From NCBI GenBank assembly GCA_050735975.1, contig JBOHVS010000089.1, positions 1-52,695 on the forward strand: a stretch of DNA of 52,695 nucleotides, given 5' to 3'. This document shows, piece by piece, positions 1 to 9,155 of the stretch. Source of the stretch: DATMBL01 sp050735975. Lineage in GTDB: Bacteria > Desulfobacterota > Binatia > UBA9968. The notes beneath the pieces are model-generated. The model saw only the letters and a list, made by a program, of their open reading frames with translations, was not told the origin of the DNA and made no database searches. The stretch's first letter is position 1. Each line of letters starts with the position of its first letter. Made by a program: the position numbers and the translations under genes.

Positions 1-2
1 GC

Positions 3-929
3 TCAGATGTCGCCGCTCAAACTATCCGCATTGGCAGCGCAGGTTTGAGCGGCGAATTGTTGCCGCTTTGGATCGCGCAAGACCGGGGCCTATTCAAGAA
101 ACACGGCTTGGATACCGAAGTGATCACAATCCAAGGAGGCCCTTTGACCGTGCAGGCGCTGCTAGGAGGCTCCGTCCAGTTTCATGCGGGGGGGACGAGT
201 TCGATCCTCGAGGCTAAGATTCGGGGAGCCAACACGATTACAGTAGCTGTCTTCATCGACTCCTTGCCCTACACCCTCGTGTCCTCCGCAGGAATCAAGT
301 CTGCCAGTCAACTCAAAGGAAAACGTTTTGCCGTGAGCCGGCTCGGATCCATCTCTGACTTGTCGTTAAGAATTGCGCTGAGAAACATAGGCATTAACCC
401 CGAAACGGAGGCCGTTATCCTCGGTATCGGCGATCAAACTTCTCGTTTCACTGCCCTGAAATCCGGCGCCGTGGACGCGACGGTAATCTCACCTCCTCTG
501 ACGGTCACTGCGCGAAAGCTCGGCTTCAATTTGGTTTCGAGCTTCCAAGACGCCGGGATCGTATGGGCTTATAATTCGATCGATACAACACAAGAGTTTG
601 CGCAGAAGAACCGCGGCGTGGTCTCTAATTTCCTCAGAGGATTCGTGGAATCGATTGCGTACATTCACAAGAATAAGAAGGAAAGCCTCGCAACTCTAAG
701 CCATTGGATGCGGCTGGACGACCGGGAAGCTCTCGAGGAAACCTATGGCTATCTTTTAAAGATTCTACCTAAGAAACCCTATGCCAGCGATAAAGGAATC
801 CAGGCCGTTATCGATGCACTTGCTGTGCGGAACCCTGCCGCGAAGAAGTCGAAACCGCAAGATTTCTACGACATGAGTTATCTAAAAGAATTGGACAAAA
901 GCGGTTTTCTTGACCGGGTTTTCCAATAG
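3..929 (+). CDS. NitT/TauT-type ABC transporter substrate-binding protein (5' end outside window)
   Basis: The frame is open to the left edge of the window, so the gene starts upstream. The first visible residues (SDVAAQTIRIGSAG) look like the end of a signal peptide followed by the mature N-terminus of an NMT1/SsuA-like periplasmic binding protein. A start at the internal TTG codon at 45 would delete the first beta strand and is unlikely. The core 'GLFKKHGLDTEV' and 'GSVQFHAGG' segments match the two-lobed family that presents small organic ligands to an ABC importer. No permease or ATPase gene lies in the window. The downstream cyclic amidohydrolase and a second binding protein/amidohydrolase pair suggest an amide- or heterocycle-related ligand (inference). 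Confidence 0.85.
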   Translation, partial: SDVAAQTIRIGSAGLSGELLPLWIAQDRGLFKKHGLDTEVITIQGGPLTVQALLGGSVQFHAGGTSSILEAKIRGANTITVAVFIDSLPYTLVSSAGIKSASQLKGKRFAVSRLGSISDLSLRIALRNIGINPETEAVILGIGDQTSRFTALKSGAVDATVISPPLTVTARKLGFNLVSSFQDAGIVWAYNSIDTTQEFAQKNRGVVSNFLRGFVESIAYIHKNKKESLATLSHWMRLDDREALEETYGYLLKILPKKPYASDKGIQAVIDALAVRNPAAKKSKPQDFYDMSYLKELDKSGFLDRVFQ

Positions 930-1135
930 ACACTTGATTCACTTCACAGCAGGTTTTGCCGTCGTTCGGCCTTCGCAGCCCAATCACAAGATAAGCTGGA
1001 TAAACTTCGCATCGCCTATCGTGCCGTCTTAAGTAAGTGCGCGTTGAGGATGTTCCTTTGAGTTCATCGGGCGCACCTGGAAGTCTCCAAATTGGCGATT
1101 TTTTATTCTGTCGCGAGCCAAAGGAGGACAAACTC

Positions 1136-2611
1136 ATGGTTAGTACGAGCTTGGATTTGGTCATTAAGGGAGGACAGGTAGTTACCAAAGACGGGATAAA
1201 GACAATCGCGATCGGCGTGAAGGATGGAAAGATTGCTGCTTTAGGTCCGGATGAAGGTTTCAATTCAGCCCCGCAGGTAATTGAGGCGAGCGGTAAATAT
1301 GTCTTGCCCGGACTAGTAGATCCAGAAAACCATCTCGGCACACACCGGCCCTTAAAAGATAGCCTCAGTAGTGAAACAAAGGCGGCGGCGGCCGGCGGCA
1401 TCACCACTTGGGGGATGATGCAGGCGAGCCCGAAATTGCGCAAGAACCACATCGACGAGCCCCGGCCTGAGGACGTGGTTCCCTTTTCACAGGTGATGCC
1501 GGAGTTCATCCAGCTCGTGGAAACCAATTCTTGTGTCGACATTTTCCTCACGGGCTTTATTACCACGGATGAGCAGGCTCTCGACATTCCTCGGGTGGCC
1601 ACGGAATTTGGTGTGACCTCTTTCAAATACTATCTCCATATGATGCAGGGACCGAGGACTCACACTGTCTGGTCCGGCAGGCAGAAAGGAGGGTGGCTCG
1701 GCTTTGATGACGGAACCATCTATCTTGGGATGGAGAAGGCAGCCGAGATCGGGCCTCCCGGCTTGATCTGTATCCACCCGGAAAATTACGAGATCGTGCG
1801 CGTCTTCGAGGAACGTTTGAAGAAGGCTGGGCGCACCGATACGGCCGCCTGGGACGAGCGCTCTCCCCACTTCTGCGAGGCTGGGCACGTTAGGAACTAC
1901 GCCTATTACGCGGGCGTCACGGGCTGCCCGCTCTACATCGTCCACACCACTACCATGGAATCGATCCAGGAAATTCTAAAGGCCAAGGCGGAAGGGATCA
2001 AGATATATGCCCAAACCGGCCATCACTATCTAACTCTCTCTCATGATGTGTGGAAGCTTAATGTTCCGCTGCGTGATGAAGAAACCATGGCTTACCTCTG
2101 GGAAGCTCTCCGGGCAGGAAACCTGGATTGCCTTGGCACGGATCACGTGGATTGGGGTATGTCGCGTGAACAGATGGACAAAGGGAACGTCTGGGAAACC
2201 AGCAGCGGCTTTCCGTCCCGCGTGGAATCTTATTTGCCCGTCATGCTGACCGAAGGGGTTCATAAGGGGAGGATTTCTCTGGAGAAGCTGGTCCAACTCT
2301 GCTGCGAAAATCCCGCCAGGATCTTTGGCATTTACCCCAAGAAGGGAGCGATTACCATCGGCTCGGACGCGGATTTCGTCATTGTAGATCTCCAGCGGGC
2401 TATGAAAGTCAACCGCGAGATGATCTATAGCTCTGCGGGATGGTCGATATGGGAAGGCCAGGAGTTTAAAGGCTGGCCCGTGATGACGATCCTTCGAGGC
2501 CGGGTCATCATGGAATGGCCTGAGGGAACGCCCCGGGCGAAGATCATGCTAGACAAGCCTCTAGGCCGCTACATCCCCCGCAAACCGGGTCATCAGCTCT
2601 ACCCCATCTAG
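1136..2611 (+). CDS. Cyclic amidohydrolase (dihydroorotase/hydantoinase-like), paralogue 1
   Basis: 491-aa metal-dependent amidohydrolase. I chose the ATG at 1136 because AAAGGAGG lies just upstream; a GTG at 1037 would add 33 unconserved residues. The hydantoinase-type ligand set is visible: Lys164 in TSFKYY (the usually carboxylated lysine), His214 in CIHPEN, His270 in YIVHTTT and Asp336 in GTDH. The normal N-terminal HxH metal motif is altered: where D-x-H-x-H is expected the sequence is D62-P-E-N-H66, followed by L-G-T-H70. The same DPExH-x3-H pattern occurs in the paralogue at 3745. The family hydrolyses cyclic amides such as hydantoins and dihydropyrimidines; the actual substrate is unknown. 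It sits between two solute-binding protein genes on the same strand. Confidence 0.85.
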   Translation: MVSTSLDLVIKGGQVVTKDGIKTIAIGVKDGKIAALGPDEGFNSAPQVIEASGKYVLPGLVDPENHLGTHRPLKDSLSSETKAAAAGGITTWGMMQASPKLRKNHIDEPRPEDVVPFSQVMPEFIQLVETNSCVDIFLTGFITTDEQALDIPRVATEFGVTSFKYYLHMMQGPRTHTVWSGRQKGGWLGFDDGTIYLGMEKAAEIGPPGLICIHPENYEIVRVFEERLKKAGRTDTAAWDERSPHFCEAGHVRNYAYYAGVTGCPLYIVHTTTMESIQEILKAKAEGIKIYAQTGHHYLTLSHDVWKLNVPLRDEETMAYLWEALRAGNLDCLGTDHVDWGMSREQMDKGNVWETSSGFPSRVESYLPVMLTEGVHKGRISLEKLVQLCCENPARIFGIYPKKGAITIGSDADFVIVDLQRAMKVNREMIYSSAGWSIWEGQEFKGWPVMTILRGRVIMEWPEGTPRAKIMLDKPLGRYIPRKPGHQLYPI

Positions 2612-2758
2612 TTTGCAAAGGTGCTTTTCGACTAAGGTTAAAGTTTACAAAATTGTATGAACAAGCTGAAGCAAATCTGCTGAATTTTGAGCGATTGAAT
2701 TAAGGGAGAGGCGGAAGGCAAGAACGACTATCACGCCACGAACGAAAGGAGGAAACTC

Positions 2759-3730
2759 ATGTTTCGACAATATAGACTCATGCTTCTGTTTCTCATGGTC
2801 CTTATCATGCCGCGGGTCGGCTATTCCCAGTCATTCAGGATCAGTTACGGCGGCACCTCCGGCTATAACGTCCCAATCTGGGTGACGCAGGAGGCGGGTC
2901 TTTTTAAGAAACATGGGTTAAACGGCGAACTGATCATGATCAGCGGAGCCGCGCAGAGCATGCAGGCGATGCTCGCCAATGAAACCCAAGTCGCCAACAC
3001 GTCGGGATCAGCTCCCATTCATGCAAAGATACAGGGTGCGGACGCCGTCATTATAGCCACTTCCTATGACCTGATACCCTACGGGTTCGTGGTTCACAAG
3101 GACATCCGGACGCCAGCCGATCTAAAGGGCAAAAGGATTGCGATCTCCCGTTTTGGAGGTATCACCGAGCTGGCTGTCAAACTGGCTATCGAGAAATTCG
3201 GTTTGAGTCAAAAGGACGTGACCATGATCCAAGCGGGGCCGGACGCACAGAGAATTCCGGCCGTCGCCACTGGCGCGGTGGCGGCTTCCGTTCTGGCTCC
3301 TCCCGGACTTTTCGCAGCCGCCGCGCAAGGGTTGAGGATTCTGGCTGACCTCGGCGATCTGGGAGCCAAATATCCCACGTCCTCCTTCTTCGTCATGCGT
3401 CCTTATCTGGTACAGAATCGTACTTCCGTCAAGAAGTTCCTTATGGCTTTAATCGAAGGTCTCCATATTTACGTAAACGACAAAGATTTCTCCATGCGCG
3501 TCATGCGGAAGTATACGAAGTTGGGCGATCCGGAGATCGCATCCAAAACTCAGGATTACTACGGCAAAAATACTCTCTTGGTGCCGCTGAATGATCCGGA
3601 GGCGATAAAAAATGCCATTCCTGAAGATAAGGGCGCTGGTCGTAAGCCAGAGGAGTTCTATGACAATTCCATAATCCAGGAGCTCGTGAACGAAGGATTT
3701 GTGGAGAGCCTGAAGAAAAAGGCCAGGTAG
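2759..3730 (+). CDS. NitT/TauT-type ABC transporter substrate-binding protein
   Basis: 323 aa with a clear Sec signal peptide: basic MFRQYR, a hydrophobic stretch, and a likely cleavage near GYSQ/S (residue 24). The mature part has the family layout of a GGTSGYNVPIW strand, then 'EAGLFKKHGLNGEL' and 'SGAAQSMQAM'. A strong GAAAGGAGG precedes the ATG at 2759. The stop is only 14 bp from the next amidohydrolase gene, so the two are probably co-transcribed. It is a paralogue of the truncated binding protein at the left edge. No permease or ATP-binding subunit is adjacent, so the importer partners must lie elsewhere or the protein acts as an orphan binder. Confidence 0.9.
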   Translation: MFRQYRLMLLFLMVLIMPRVGYSQSFRISYGGTSGYNVPIWVTQEAGLFKKHGLNGELIMISGAAQSMQAMLANETQVANTSGSAPIHAKIQGADAVIIATSYDLIPYGFVVHKDIRTPADLKGKRIAISRFGGITELAVKLAIEKFGLSQKDVTMIQAGPDAQRIPAVATGAVAASVLAPPGLFAAAAQGLRILADLGDLGAKYPTSSFFVMRPYLVQNRTSVKKFLMALIEGLHIYVNDKDFSMRVMRKYTKLGDPEIASKTQDYYGKNTLLVPLNDPEAIKNAIPEDKGAGRKPEEFYDNSIIQELVNEGFVESLKKKAR

Positions 3731-3744
3731 CCTAGGGGGAAATC

Positions 3745-5193
3745 ATGAAGCAGGTCGAAGTTCTTTTCAAGAACGGCAAGATTGTGGCGCAAGGAAAGGT
3801 CATCGAGGGTTTTGTTGCGGTAGATGGCGAAAAGATCGTGGCCGTCGGTCAGGGCGAGATAGCCCCTGAGGCCACAAAGGTCATCGATCTCAAAGGACGT
3901 GTTCTCATTCCAGGGGTCGTTGACCCCGAGGTCCACTTCGGGAGCCACCGCTGGGTGGGAGATGAATTTGATTCTGAAACCAAAGGTGCGGCCGCGTACG
4001 GCATCACTACCTGGGGATTCATGCAGCCGAGCCCCAACATGGGGCAGCCGTACAAGGCGGAAAAGAGCGAGGAGGAAGTGCCGCTCTATGCAGATGTGTT
4101 TGGCCTGTTTAAAGAGTTGGGTGAGGCGCGGTCGATGGTCGATTTTTTCCTCACCCCAAAGGTCCTGAAAGATGAACACGCGCTGGAGATTCCACGGCTG
4201 GCGCGAGACTTCGGCATGACCTCCTTCAAGTACCAGCTTCACCTCATGAGCCCGGAGCGCACGGCGACGTACTGGCCCCAACGAAAGAGCCAGGGTTATT
4301 TCGGCTTTGACGACGGAACCATCTACCTAGGGATGGAAGCTGTGGCCCGGTTGGGGCCGCCAGGGATCGTCTGCATGCACTGCGAGAACTGGGAGATCGC
4401 GCGTATATTCGAGGAGCGTTTGCTCAAAGCGGGACGTAAGGAGTACCGCATTTGGAACGAGCGCTCGCCAAATTTTTGCGAAGCAGGGCATGTCCATGCC
4501 TATACGTATTATGCGCGTATTTTGAAATGCCCGCTTTACATCCAGCACACGACGACTCCTGAAACGATCGAAGAAATTACGCGGGCCAAAGCCGATGGGG
4601 CAACAATATATGCACAAACTGGTCCTCACTATCTGAGCCTCACCGAGGACATGTGGCGGATCAATGTGCCCCTTCGAAGCGCAGAGGCCATTGAAATCCT
4701 TTGGCAGGCCTTGGCGGACGGGCGCATTGACGCCGTGGGGAGTGACCACACCAACACCGGCAGGTCGCGCAAAGAGATGGAGGTTCCGGGTGATATCTGG
4801 GCTACACGAACCGGTTTTCCATCACGAGGCGAAGCTGCCTTGCCTGTCATGCTCAACGGTGTTAACCAGGGACGGATTTCGCTTGTCCGGATGGCGCAGG
4901 TCTGCTCAGAGAATCCCGCTCGGATCTTCGGCTTGTATCCCAAGAAGGGGGTTATTGCGCCGGGCTCGGACGCGGATCTTGTAGTGGTGGACCTGGATCG
5001 GAAGGTTAAGGTTACAAGCGATATGGTTCACAGCTCAGCAGGGTGGACGCTCTGGGAAGGGAGAGAGATGAAGGGTTGGCCCGTCATGACGATGCTCCGC
5101 GGGAAGGTGATTACCGAGTGGCCCGATGGGGGAAAGAGACCCGAGATTATTTCCAAGCCGTTCGGTCGTTACCTATGGCGGCCCCTCAGCTAG
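3745..5193 (+). CDS. Cyclic amidohydrolase (dihydroorotase/hydantoinase-like), paralogue 2
   Basis: 482 aa, closely related along its whole length to the gene at 1136 (shared ITTWG, FGFDDGTIYLGME and WNERSPNFCEAGHV-like blocks). Ligand residues are Lys162 (TSFKYQ), His212 (CMHCEN), His268 (IQHTTT) and Asp334 (GSDHTN). Like paralogue 1 it lacks the first His of the HxH motif and has D60-P-E62-V-H64-F-G-S-H68 instead. The substitution is therefore a subfamily trait and not a random mutation. It follows a binding-protein gene after 14 bp. The two paralogues probably arose by duplication of a binding-protein/hydrolase pair and may have split substrate preference. Dihydroorotase in pyrimidine synthesis is unlikely given the context. 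Confidence 0.85.
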   Translation: MKQVEVLFKNGKIVAQGKVIEGFVAVDGEKIVAVGQGEIAPEATKVIDLKGRVLIPGVVDPEVHFGSHRWVGDEFDSETKGAAAYGITTWGFMQPSPNMGQPYKAEKSEEEVPLYADVFGLFKELGEARSMVDFFLTPKVLKDEHALEIPRLARDFGMTSFKYQLHLMSPERTATYWPQRKSQGYFGFDDGTIYLGMEAVARLGPPGIVCMHCENWEIARIFEERLLKAGRKEYRIWNERSPNFCEAGHVHAYTYYARILKCPLYIQHTTTPETIEEITRAKADGATIYAQTGPHYLSLTEDMWRINVPLRSAEAIEILWQALADGRIDAVGSDHTNTGRSRKEMEVPGDIWATRTGFPSRGEAALPVMLNGVNQGRISLVRMAQVCSENPARIFGLYPKKGVIAPGSDADLVVVDLDRKVKVTSDMVHSSAGWTLWEGREMKGWPVMTMLRGKVITEWPDGGKRPEIISKPFGRYLWRPLS

Positions 5194-5344
5194 CTATTAT
5201 CAACCGATGAGCAATCGGGTTAAGAACTGGTGAAGGAGAGGTTCGTAGATTAGGTTTCGAGATTAAGTTGCGAGGAAGTTCAGATAGTTGCTATGGCGCG
5301 GGAGACGGGGTTTCTCTCGGTTTCATTTTCTTCTGTAGATATCC

Positions 5345-6703
5345 GTGAAGACGCTGCTTAAACACGGTACTCTCGTGACCATGAATCCGAGGAGGGAGAT
5401 TCACGAAGGTGATCTACTCATTGAAGATGATCGCATCGCAAGCATCATGCCCGGAGGGTCGCTGGATGGGACAGATGCGGATGAAGTCTTAGAATGCCAG
5501 GGGAAGGTCGTTATTCCCGGGCTTGTGAGCGCGCACTCGCATTTGACCGGAATACTTCAAAGAGGGCTTTGGGATGAAACCACTTTCGAGTCGTGGTCCA
5601 GCAAATCCACAGCCGCGGAAAGGAAATTCGATCCTTTACCCGAGGAGATCTATGTCGCGCATTGCGCCGCTTGCATCGAATTGCTACGCCACGGGGTGAC
5701 GACCGCGCTCAATATGTTCACGGCTCCGGAAGGGATTCCGATGGAACATGTGGATCAGGCTCTCCGCGCCCTTCGAGATACCGGGATCAGAGGCGTTTTG
5801 GCGCTTTCGCTCAAGGAGAAGTCCCCGGATAACGAAGCGTTGGTTCCTCATTCCATGAAGCTGGATGCTTGGCTTGAACGCGCGCGAGAAGCCTCCAAAC
5901 GGGTTGGCCGCGAGGGCGCACGCATGTCGTTCATGCTTGCCCCGTCAGCCCCGCAACGGTGCAGCGACCGGCTGCTAGAGGAGTGTGCGGCACTTGCGGC
6001 GGAGTTAAAGATCGGCGTCCATACACACCTGTCGGAGACGAAACGTCATGCGGAAGTAGGCCGAAGACTCTACGGAGAGCCGATCGTGCGCCATCTGCAA
6101 AGGATTGGGTTTCTCAGCCCGCAGCTGTCGGTAGCCCATTCCATCTGGCTAGATGATCTCGAAATGGACCTTCTCAGGCAATACAACGTCAAAGTGGTGC
6201 ACAATCCGTCAAGCAACATGAAGCTGAGCAGCGGGGTTGCTCGGGTGAAACAAATGCTTAAGAAGGGCCTGACAGTGGGTCTCGGCGCCGATAGCGTTAA
6301 TGCAGGCACTGTCTACTCCATTTTTGAACAGATGAAGTTGTCCGTCCTGCTGCCGAGAAGCGTCTGGGAACCAGAAGAATGGGTGACGCCGGATCAAGCT
6401 TTTGAAATGGCAACTCTCGGCGGCGCAAAGGCGCTGCTTCTGGAAGCGGTCACGGGCTCGATCGAGGAAGGCAAGAAAGCCGATCTCGTTATTTTGAACC
6501 CATCAACGACGCTGCTCCCGCAAAATAAGTTGGTGACTCAGCTGGCGTTGTCCGAAAGCGGTGAGTCGGTCGAAAGCGTGTTTGTGAATGGAGAACCAGT
6601 CATTCTGAACCGAGCTTTTACATCATTAGACGAAAGAGCCGTTCTTTCAGAACTTTCCGCTTTAGGACCGAAAATAGCTCAGGCAGTGATCTTGTCAAGT
6701 TAA
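5345..6703 (+). CDS. Amidohydrolase of the chlorohydrolase/cytosine-deaminase-like group (AtzA/TrzN/SsnA type)
   Basis: 452 aa starting at GTG 5345. All metal ligands of the group are visible: His64-x-His66 (SAHSHL), His226 with His228 (GVHTHLSET), His265 (VAHSIWL) and Asp316 (GLGADS). The group deaminates or dechlorinates N-heterocycles, including guanine, 8-oxoguanine, S-adenosylhomocysteine and triazines, using one Zn or Fe; the substrate here cannot be told. It ends the plus-strand cluster of binding proteins and cyclic amidohydrolases, 151 bp after the previous gene, and a strong terminator follows. Together they look like uptake and hydrolysis of cyclic nitrogen compounds (inference). 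Confidence 0.85.
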   Translation: MKTLLKHGTLVTMNPRREIHEGDLLIEDDRIASIMPGGSLDGTDADEVLECQGKVVIPGLVSAHSHLTGILQRGLWDETTFESWSSKSTAAERKFDPLPEEIYVAHCAACIELLRHGVTTALNMFTAPEGIPMEHVDQALRALRDTGIRGVLALSLKEKSPDNEALVPHSMKLDAWLERAREASKRVGREGARMSFMLAPSAPQRCSDRLLEECAALAAELKIGVHTHLSETKRHAEVGRRLYGEPIVRHLQRIGFLSPQLSVAHSIWLDDLEMDLLRQYNVKVVHNPSSNMKLSSGVARVKQMLKKGLTVGLGADSVNAGTVYSIFEQMKLSVLLPRSVWEPEEWVTPDQAFEMATLGGAKALLLEAVTGSIEEGKKADLVILNPSTTLLPQNKLVTQLALSESGESVESVFVNGEPVILNRAFTSLDERAVLSELSALGPKIAQAVILSS

Positions 6704-6711
6704 GAACAGAG

Positions 6712-6745
6712 ATCCTGGCAGCCTTATCTGCAAGGATTTTCTTTC
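6712..6745 (+). terminator. Rho-independent terminator after the amidohydrolase cluster
   Basis: A 10-bp stem (6712-6721 with 6728-6737, one G-A mismatch) encloses the 6-nt loop CCTTAT and is followed by TTTTCTTTCT. It lies between convergent genes, directly after the stop at 6703. The T-tract is on the plus strand, so it mainly ends the amidohydrolase transcript. Confidence 0.8.
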
Positions 6746-7720
6746 TCACTCCTCCGCCGTTCCGCCTGATCGGGCGAGATCCTCGATTTTTATCTTCTCC
6801 GTATTGAGCTTCGCAACTGCTCTCGACATGTGACCGAGCACTTCATCGAAACTGAGCGGAGCCGCGTCCTTAGGCCGAAAACGGGTCGGGTTGATTCGGG
6901 CAACCACAAAGCTCTTTAGATAAGGGCTCGTGAGCCCCCTCGATTTCAGCGCTTCCACTTTCTCGACCACGAGATCGTCCAATTCCAAAAGCGCATTGGC
7001 TCTCGCTTCGCGCATCGGTAACGCTTCTCGCAGAGGTTTCTTGAAGAATGCTTCAGACCGTCTAAGGATGGGGTGATAGGCGCCGCCGCTGAAGCGCGGG
7101 CGCTCCAGATAACAGAGCCCGAGCGTAATTAATGCGGCTTCCTCGAACTCGAGCGCGTATCTTTCCTCGGGCGCGTCGTCCAGAGTCGAAAGCTCCCGGT
7201 ACATCTTGATGACTTCGAGCGCGCGTTCGCGAAGATTGTGAGCCTTCTCGGTATTCAACGCAAGAATCTGATAGGCAACGGATTGCTCTGGTACAACGAT
7301 CGCGATAATACTCTTGGCGCCGAGGGTACGCATGGCGGATAACCGATGGTTGCCGTTGGGTGTCCAGTAGCGAGGCCCATCTTTATTGTCTTTCCCGCGG
7401 ACCACAATAATCGAATCGAGAAAGCGTCCGAGCTTGGCGATGCAGGTCTCGAGCTTGCGTACGTGAGTGTCGGAAAGGTTTCGTTGGTAGGGCGTCGGTT
7501 CTACTTGCTCGATGGGCAGCGCCGCCATGATCAGCCATTGACCGCCAAAAGGCTCTCGATACTGGGCCAGTACCTTGCCGCCGTCGCGTTCAATAGCGCG
7601 TTGTAGCTCGATTATGGCATCAGGTGGTGAAGCCGTTATTAACTCTGCCGGGGTCAGCCCGGTTGATTGGCCGGCGACCTTTCTTCTCTTGCGCGCTTTC
7701 TTGGTTTTTTTCTCCGGCAT
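6746..7720 (-). CDS. ParB/sulfiredoxin-like N-terminal domain protein
   Basis: 324 aa. The N-terminus is very basic (KKTKKARKRRK). A ParB-like fold follows at about residues 70-150, with 'IEQVEPTPYQRNLSDTHV' and the signature GNHRLSAMRTLG, the counterpart of GERR/GNHR in ParB and Srx proteins. No helix-turn-helix typical of chromosomal ParB is evident and no ParA partner is nearby, so it is not a standard segregation gene. Its stop is 8 bp from the terminator T-tract, and it lies 43 bp downstream of the MFS transporter gene on the same strand, probably co-transcribed. The ParB fold can bind CTP or act as a nuclease or kinase; the role here is unknown. Confidence 0.7.
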   Translation of the reverse strand: MPEKKTKKARKRRKVAGQSTGLTPAELITASPPDAIIELQRAIERDGGKVLAQYREPFGGQWLIMAALPIEQVEPTPYQRNLSDTHVRKLETCIAKLGRFLDSIIVVRGKDNKDGPRYWTPNGNHRLSAMRTLGAKSIIAIVVPEQSVAYQILALNTEKAHNLRERALEVIKMYRELSTLDDAPEERYALEFEEAALITLGLCYLERPRFSGGAYHPILRRSEAFFKKPLREALPMREARANALLELDDLVVEKVEALKSRGLTSPYLKSFVVARINPTRFRPKDAAPLSFDEVLGHMSRAVAKLNTEKIKIEDLARSGGTAEE

Positions 7721-7763
7721 GGATGACTGAAACCACCGAGATCCCTTAACACAAGATCGGCTA

Positions 7764-9011
7764 CTATTCCAACTTTCTTACTCCCGGCTTCAACAACACG
7801 ACGCCAATTGCCAGGCCAGCCACCATGATGCCCCCAAAAGCGACCGCTGCGGGCGCTCCCGCAATTTCCGCAATGCTTCCCGCGATCATGCCTCCGACGG
7901 GCATCAGATCCCACGTGAGGCCGTATATACCCATGACCCTGCCGCGCAGTTGCTCGGGTAGATTCAACTGGAGGGTCGTGTTGATGATTGTCATGTAGTA
8001 TAGGCTCGCGAATCCCAGTACAAAAGCAAGAGCGAGGGAAAGCGGATAGGATCGAGAGAATGCGAAAATAATTAGCAGGATGCCGAATATGACCGCGCCC
8101 GACAAAGCTTGGAGGATTCTTCCCCGGCGCGCAGCGAGGTAAGCAACCGCTAGCGTGGCGGCGAGCGCACCGCCGCCTCCGGCGCTCTGGAGAAAGCCGA
8201 ATCCCTGAGAGCCGACGTCAAGAATATCCCGAGCAAACACCGGCATCAGTATCAAATAGGACATCCCAAAGACGCTGTTGAAAAACGTTATACCGATAAA
8301 GGTATAGTAGAGATCGTTCTTTCGAATGAAATTTAAGCCGTCGAGCATGTGCTTCAGTAAACCGCCCGCGGAGGCGGCAACTGAGTGATGCTCGATCCGA
8401 ATACCCAGCCAGAGGCATAGGGCCGTCGCGGAAGCGAAAAAACAGAAGCCGTAAGTCGGAGCAACTCCCGAGAGGTAGATCATCATTCCGGCGAACGCCG
8501 GCCCGACAAGGCGGTTTAACTGCCAGATGGTGCCGCCGATCGCCACAGCATTCGCCATATCCTCTTTGGGCACCATTTGCGGCAGCAGCGCCATGCGGCT
8601 CGGCCGGTCGAATGCCCGAATAGCGCCCGAACAAAACGCGAGCGCCATCACTAGCCACAAAGTTGCGCTGTCGGTGGCTACGAGCACGGTCAGTATAAGG
8701 AAAATTATAGCTGTGCCGCTCTGGCTCGCGATCATGATGCGCCGGCGGTCTGTGCGGTCGGCGATGACCCCACCCAAGAGCGTGAGGGTAATGGTGGGAA
8801 GGGCATGTGCCAGACCGGTGAGGCCAAGCGCCAAAGGGGAATTCGTAAGCTCGAGCACAAGCCAACTTTGCGCGACATGTTCCATATTCTGTGCGAGAAC
8901 CGAAAATAACTGGCCAAACCAATACAGGCGATAATTTCGGTGGCGCAGCGCGCTCAGCGTTTGAGTGAATCTGTTGCGCCTCGGTATGGACTGTGCCGTT
9001 GCTTCTGACAT
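7764..9011 (-). CDS. MFS transporter (EntS-like exporter family)
   Basis: 415 aa from the ATG at 9011. A longer frame starts at 9089 but adds a non-hydrophobic leader without homology cues. The N-terminus 'SALRHRNYRLYWFGQLFS' and loop 2-3 'GGVIADRTDRRRIM' are typical of the EntS/MFS_3 group, with about twelve hydrophobic segments in total. Such proteins export siderophores, drugs or other small molecules by proton antiport. It is divergent from gor (9156) and lies just upstream of the ParB-like gene. The substrate is unknown. Confidence 0.85.
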   Translation of the reverse strand: MSEATAQSIPRRNRFTQTLSALRHRNYRLYWFGQLFSVLAQNMEHVAQSWLVLELTNSPLALGLTGLAHALPTITLTLLGGVIADRTDRRRIMIASQSGTAIIFLILTVLVATDSATLWLVMALAFCSGAIRAFDRPSRMALLPQMVPKEDMANAVAIGGTIWQLNRLVGPAFAGMMIYLSGVAPTYGFCFFASATALCLWLGIRIEHHSVAASAGGLLKHMLDGLNFIRKNDLYYTFIGITFFNSVFGMSYLILMPVFARDILDVGSQGFGFLQSAGGGGALAATLAVAYLAARRGRILQALSGAVIFGILLIIFAFSRSYPLSLALAFVLGFASLYYMTIINTTLQLNLPEQLRGRVMGIYGLTWDLMPVGGMIAGSIAEIAGAPAAVAFGGIMVAGLAIGVVLLKPGVRKLE

Positions 9012-9029
9012 CGTGATCCCGGAGTGAAA

Positions 9030-9140
9030 ATGAAGAAAAGTCTCGCCATTCTTGACCAATCGAAAGCGCGTGTCAAAGGCACCGCGCAAGCTGTTGAGGA
9101 AACGAAGGGCAACTTTTATGATGAGGGGATGTCCAAATAG
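9030..9140 (+). CDS. Possible 36-aa leader ORF before gor
   Basis: An ATG at 9030, five bases after GGAG, opens a 36-codon frame ending at TAG 9138-9140, 15 bp before gor. The product is hydrophilic and Lys-rich (begins MKKSLAILDQSKARVK, ends YDEGMSK). It has no recognisable domain. Spacing and ribosome-binding site are plausible for a small coupled gene, but a chance frame is equally possible. Confidence 0.3.
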   Translation: MKKSLAILDQSKARVKGTAQAVEETKGNFYDEGMSK

Positions 9141-9155
9141 GAAAGGCGATTCAAT

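Noticed and set aside
808..1626. 272-codon minus-strand frame at the left end
   Set aside because: Overlaps the end of the binding protein and the start of the amidohydrolase on the other strand and has no family features.
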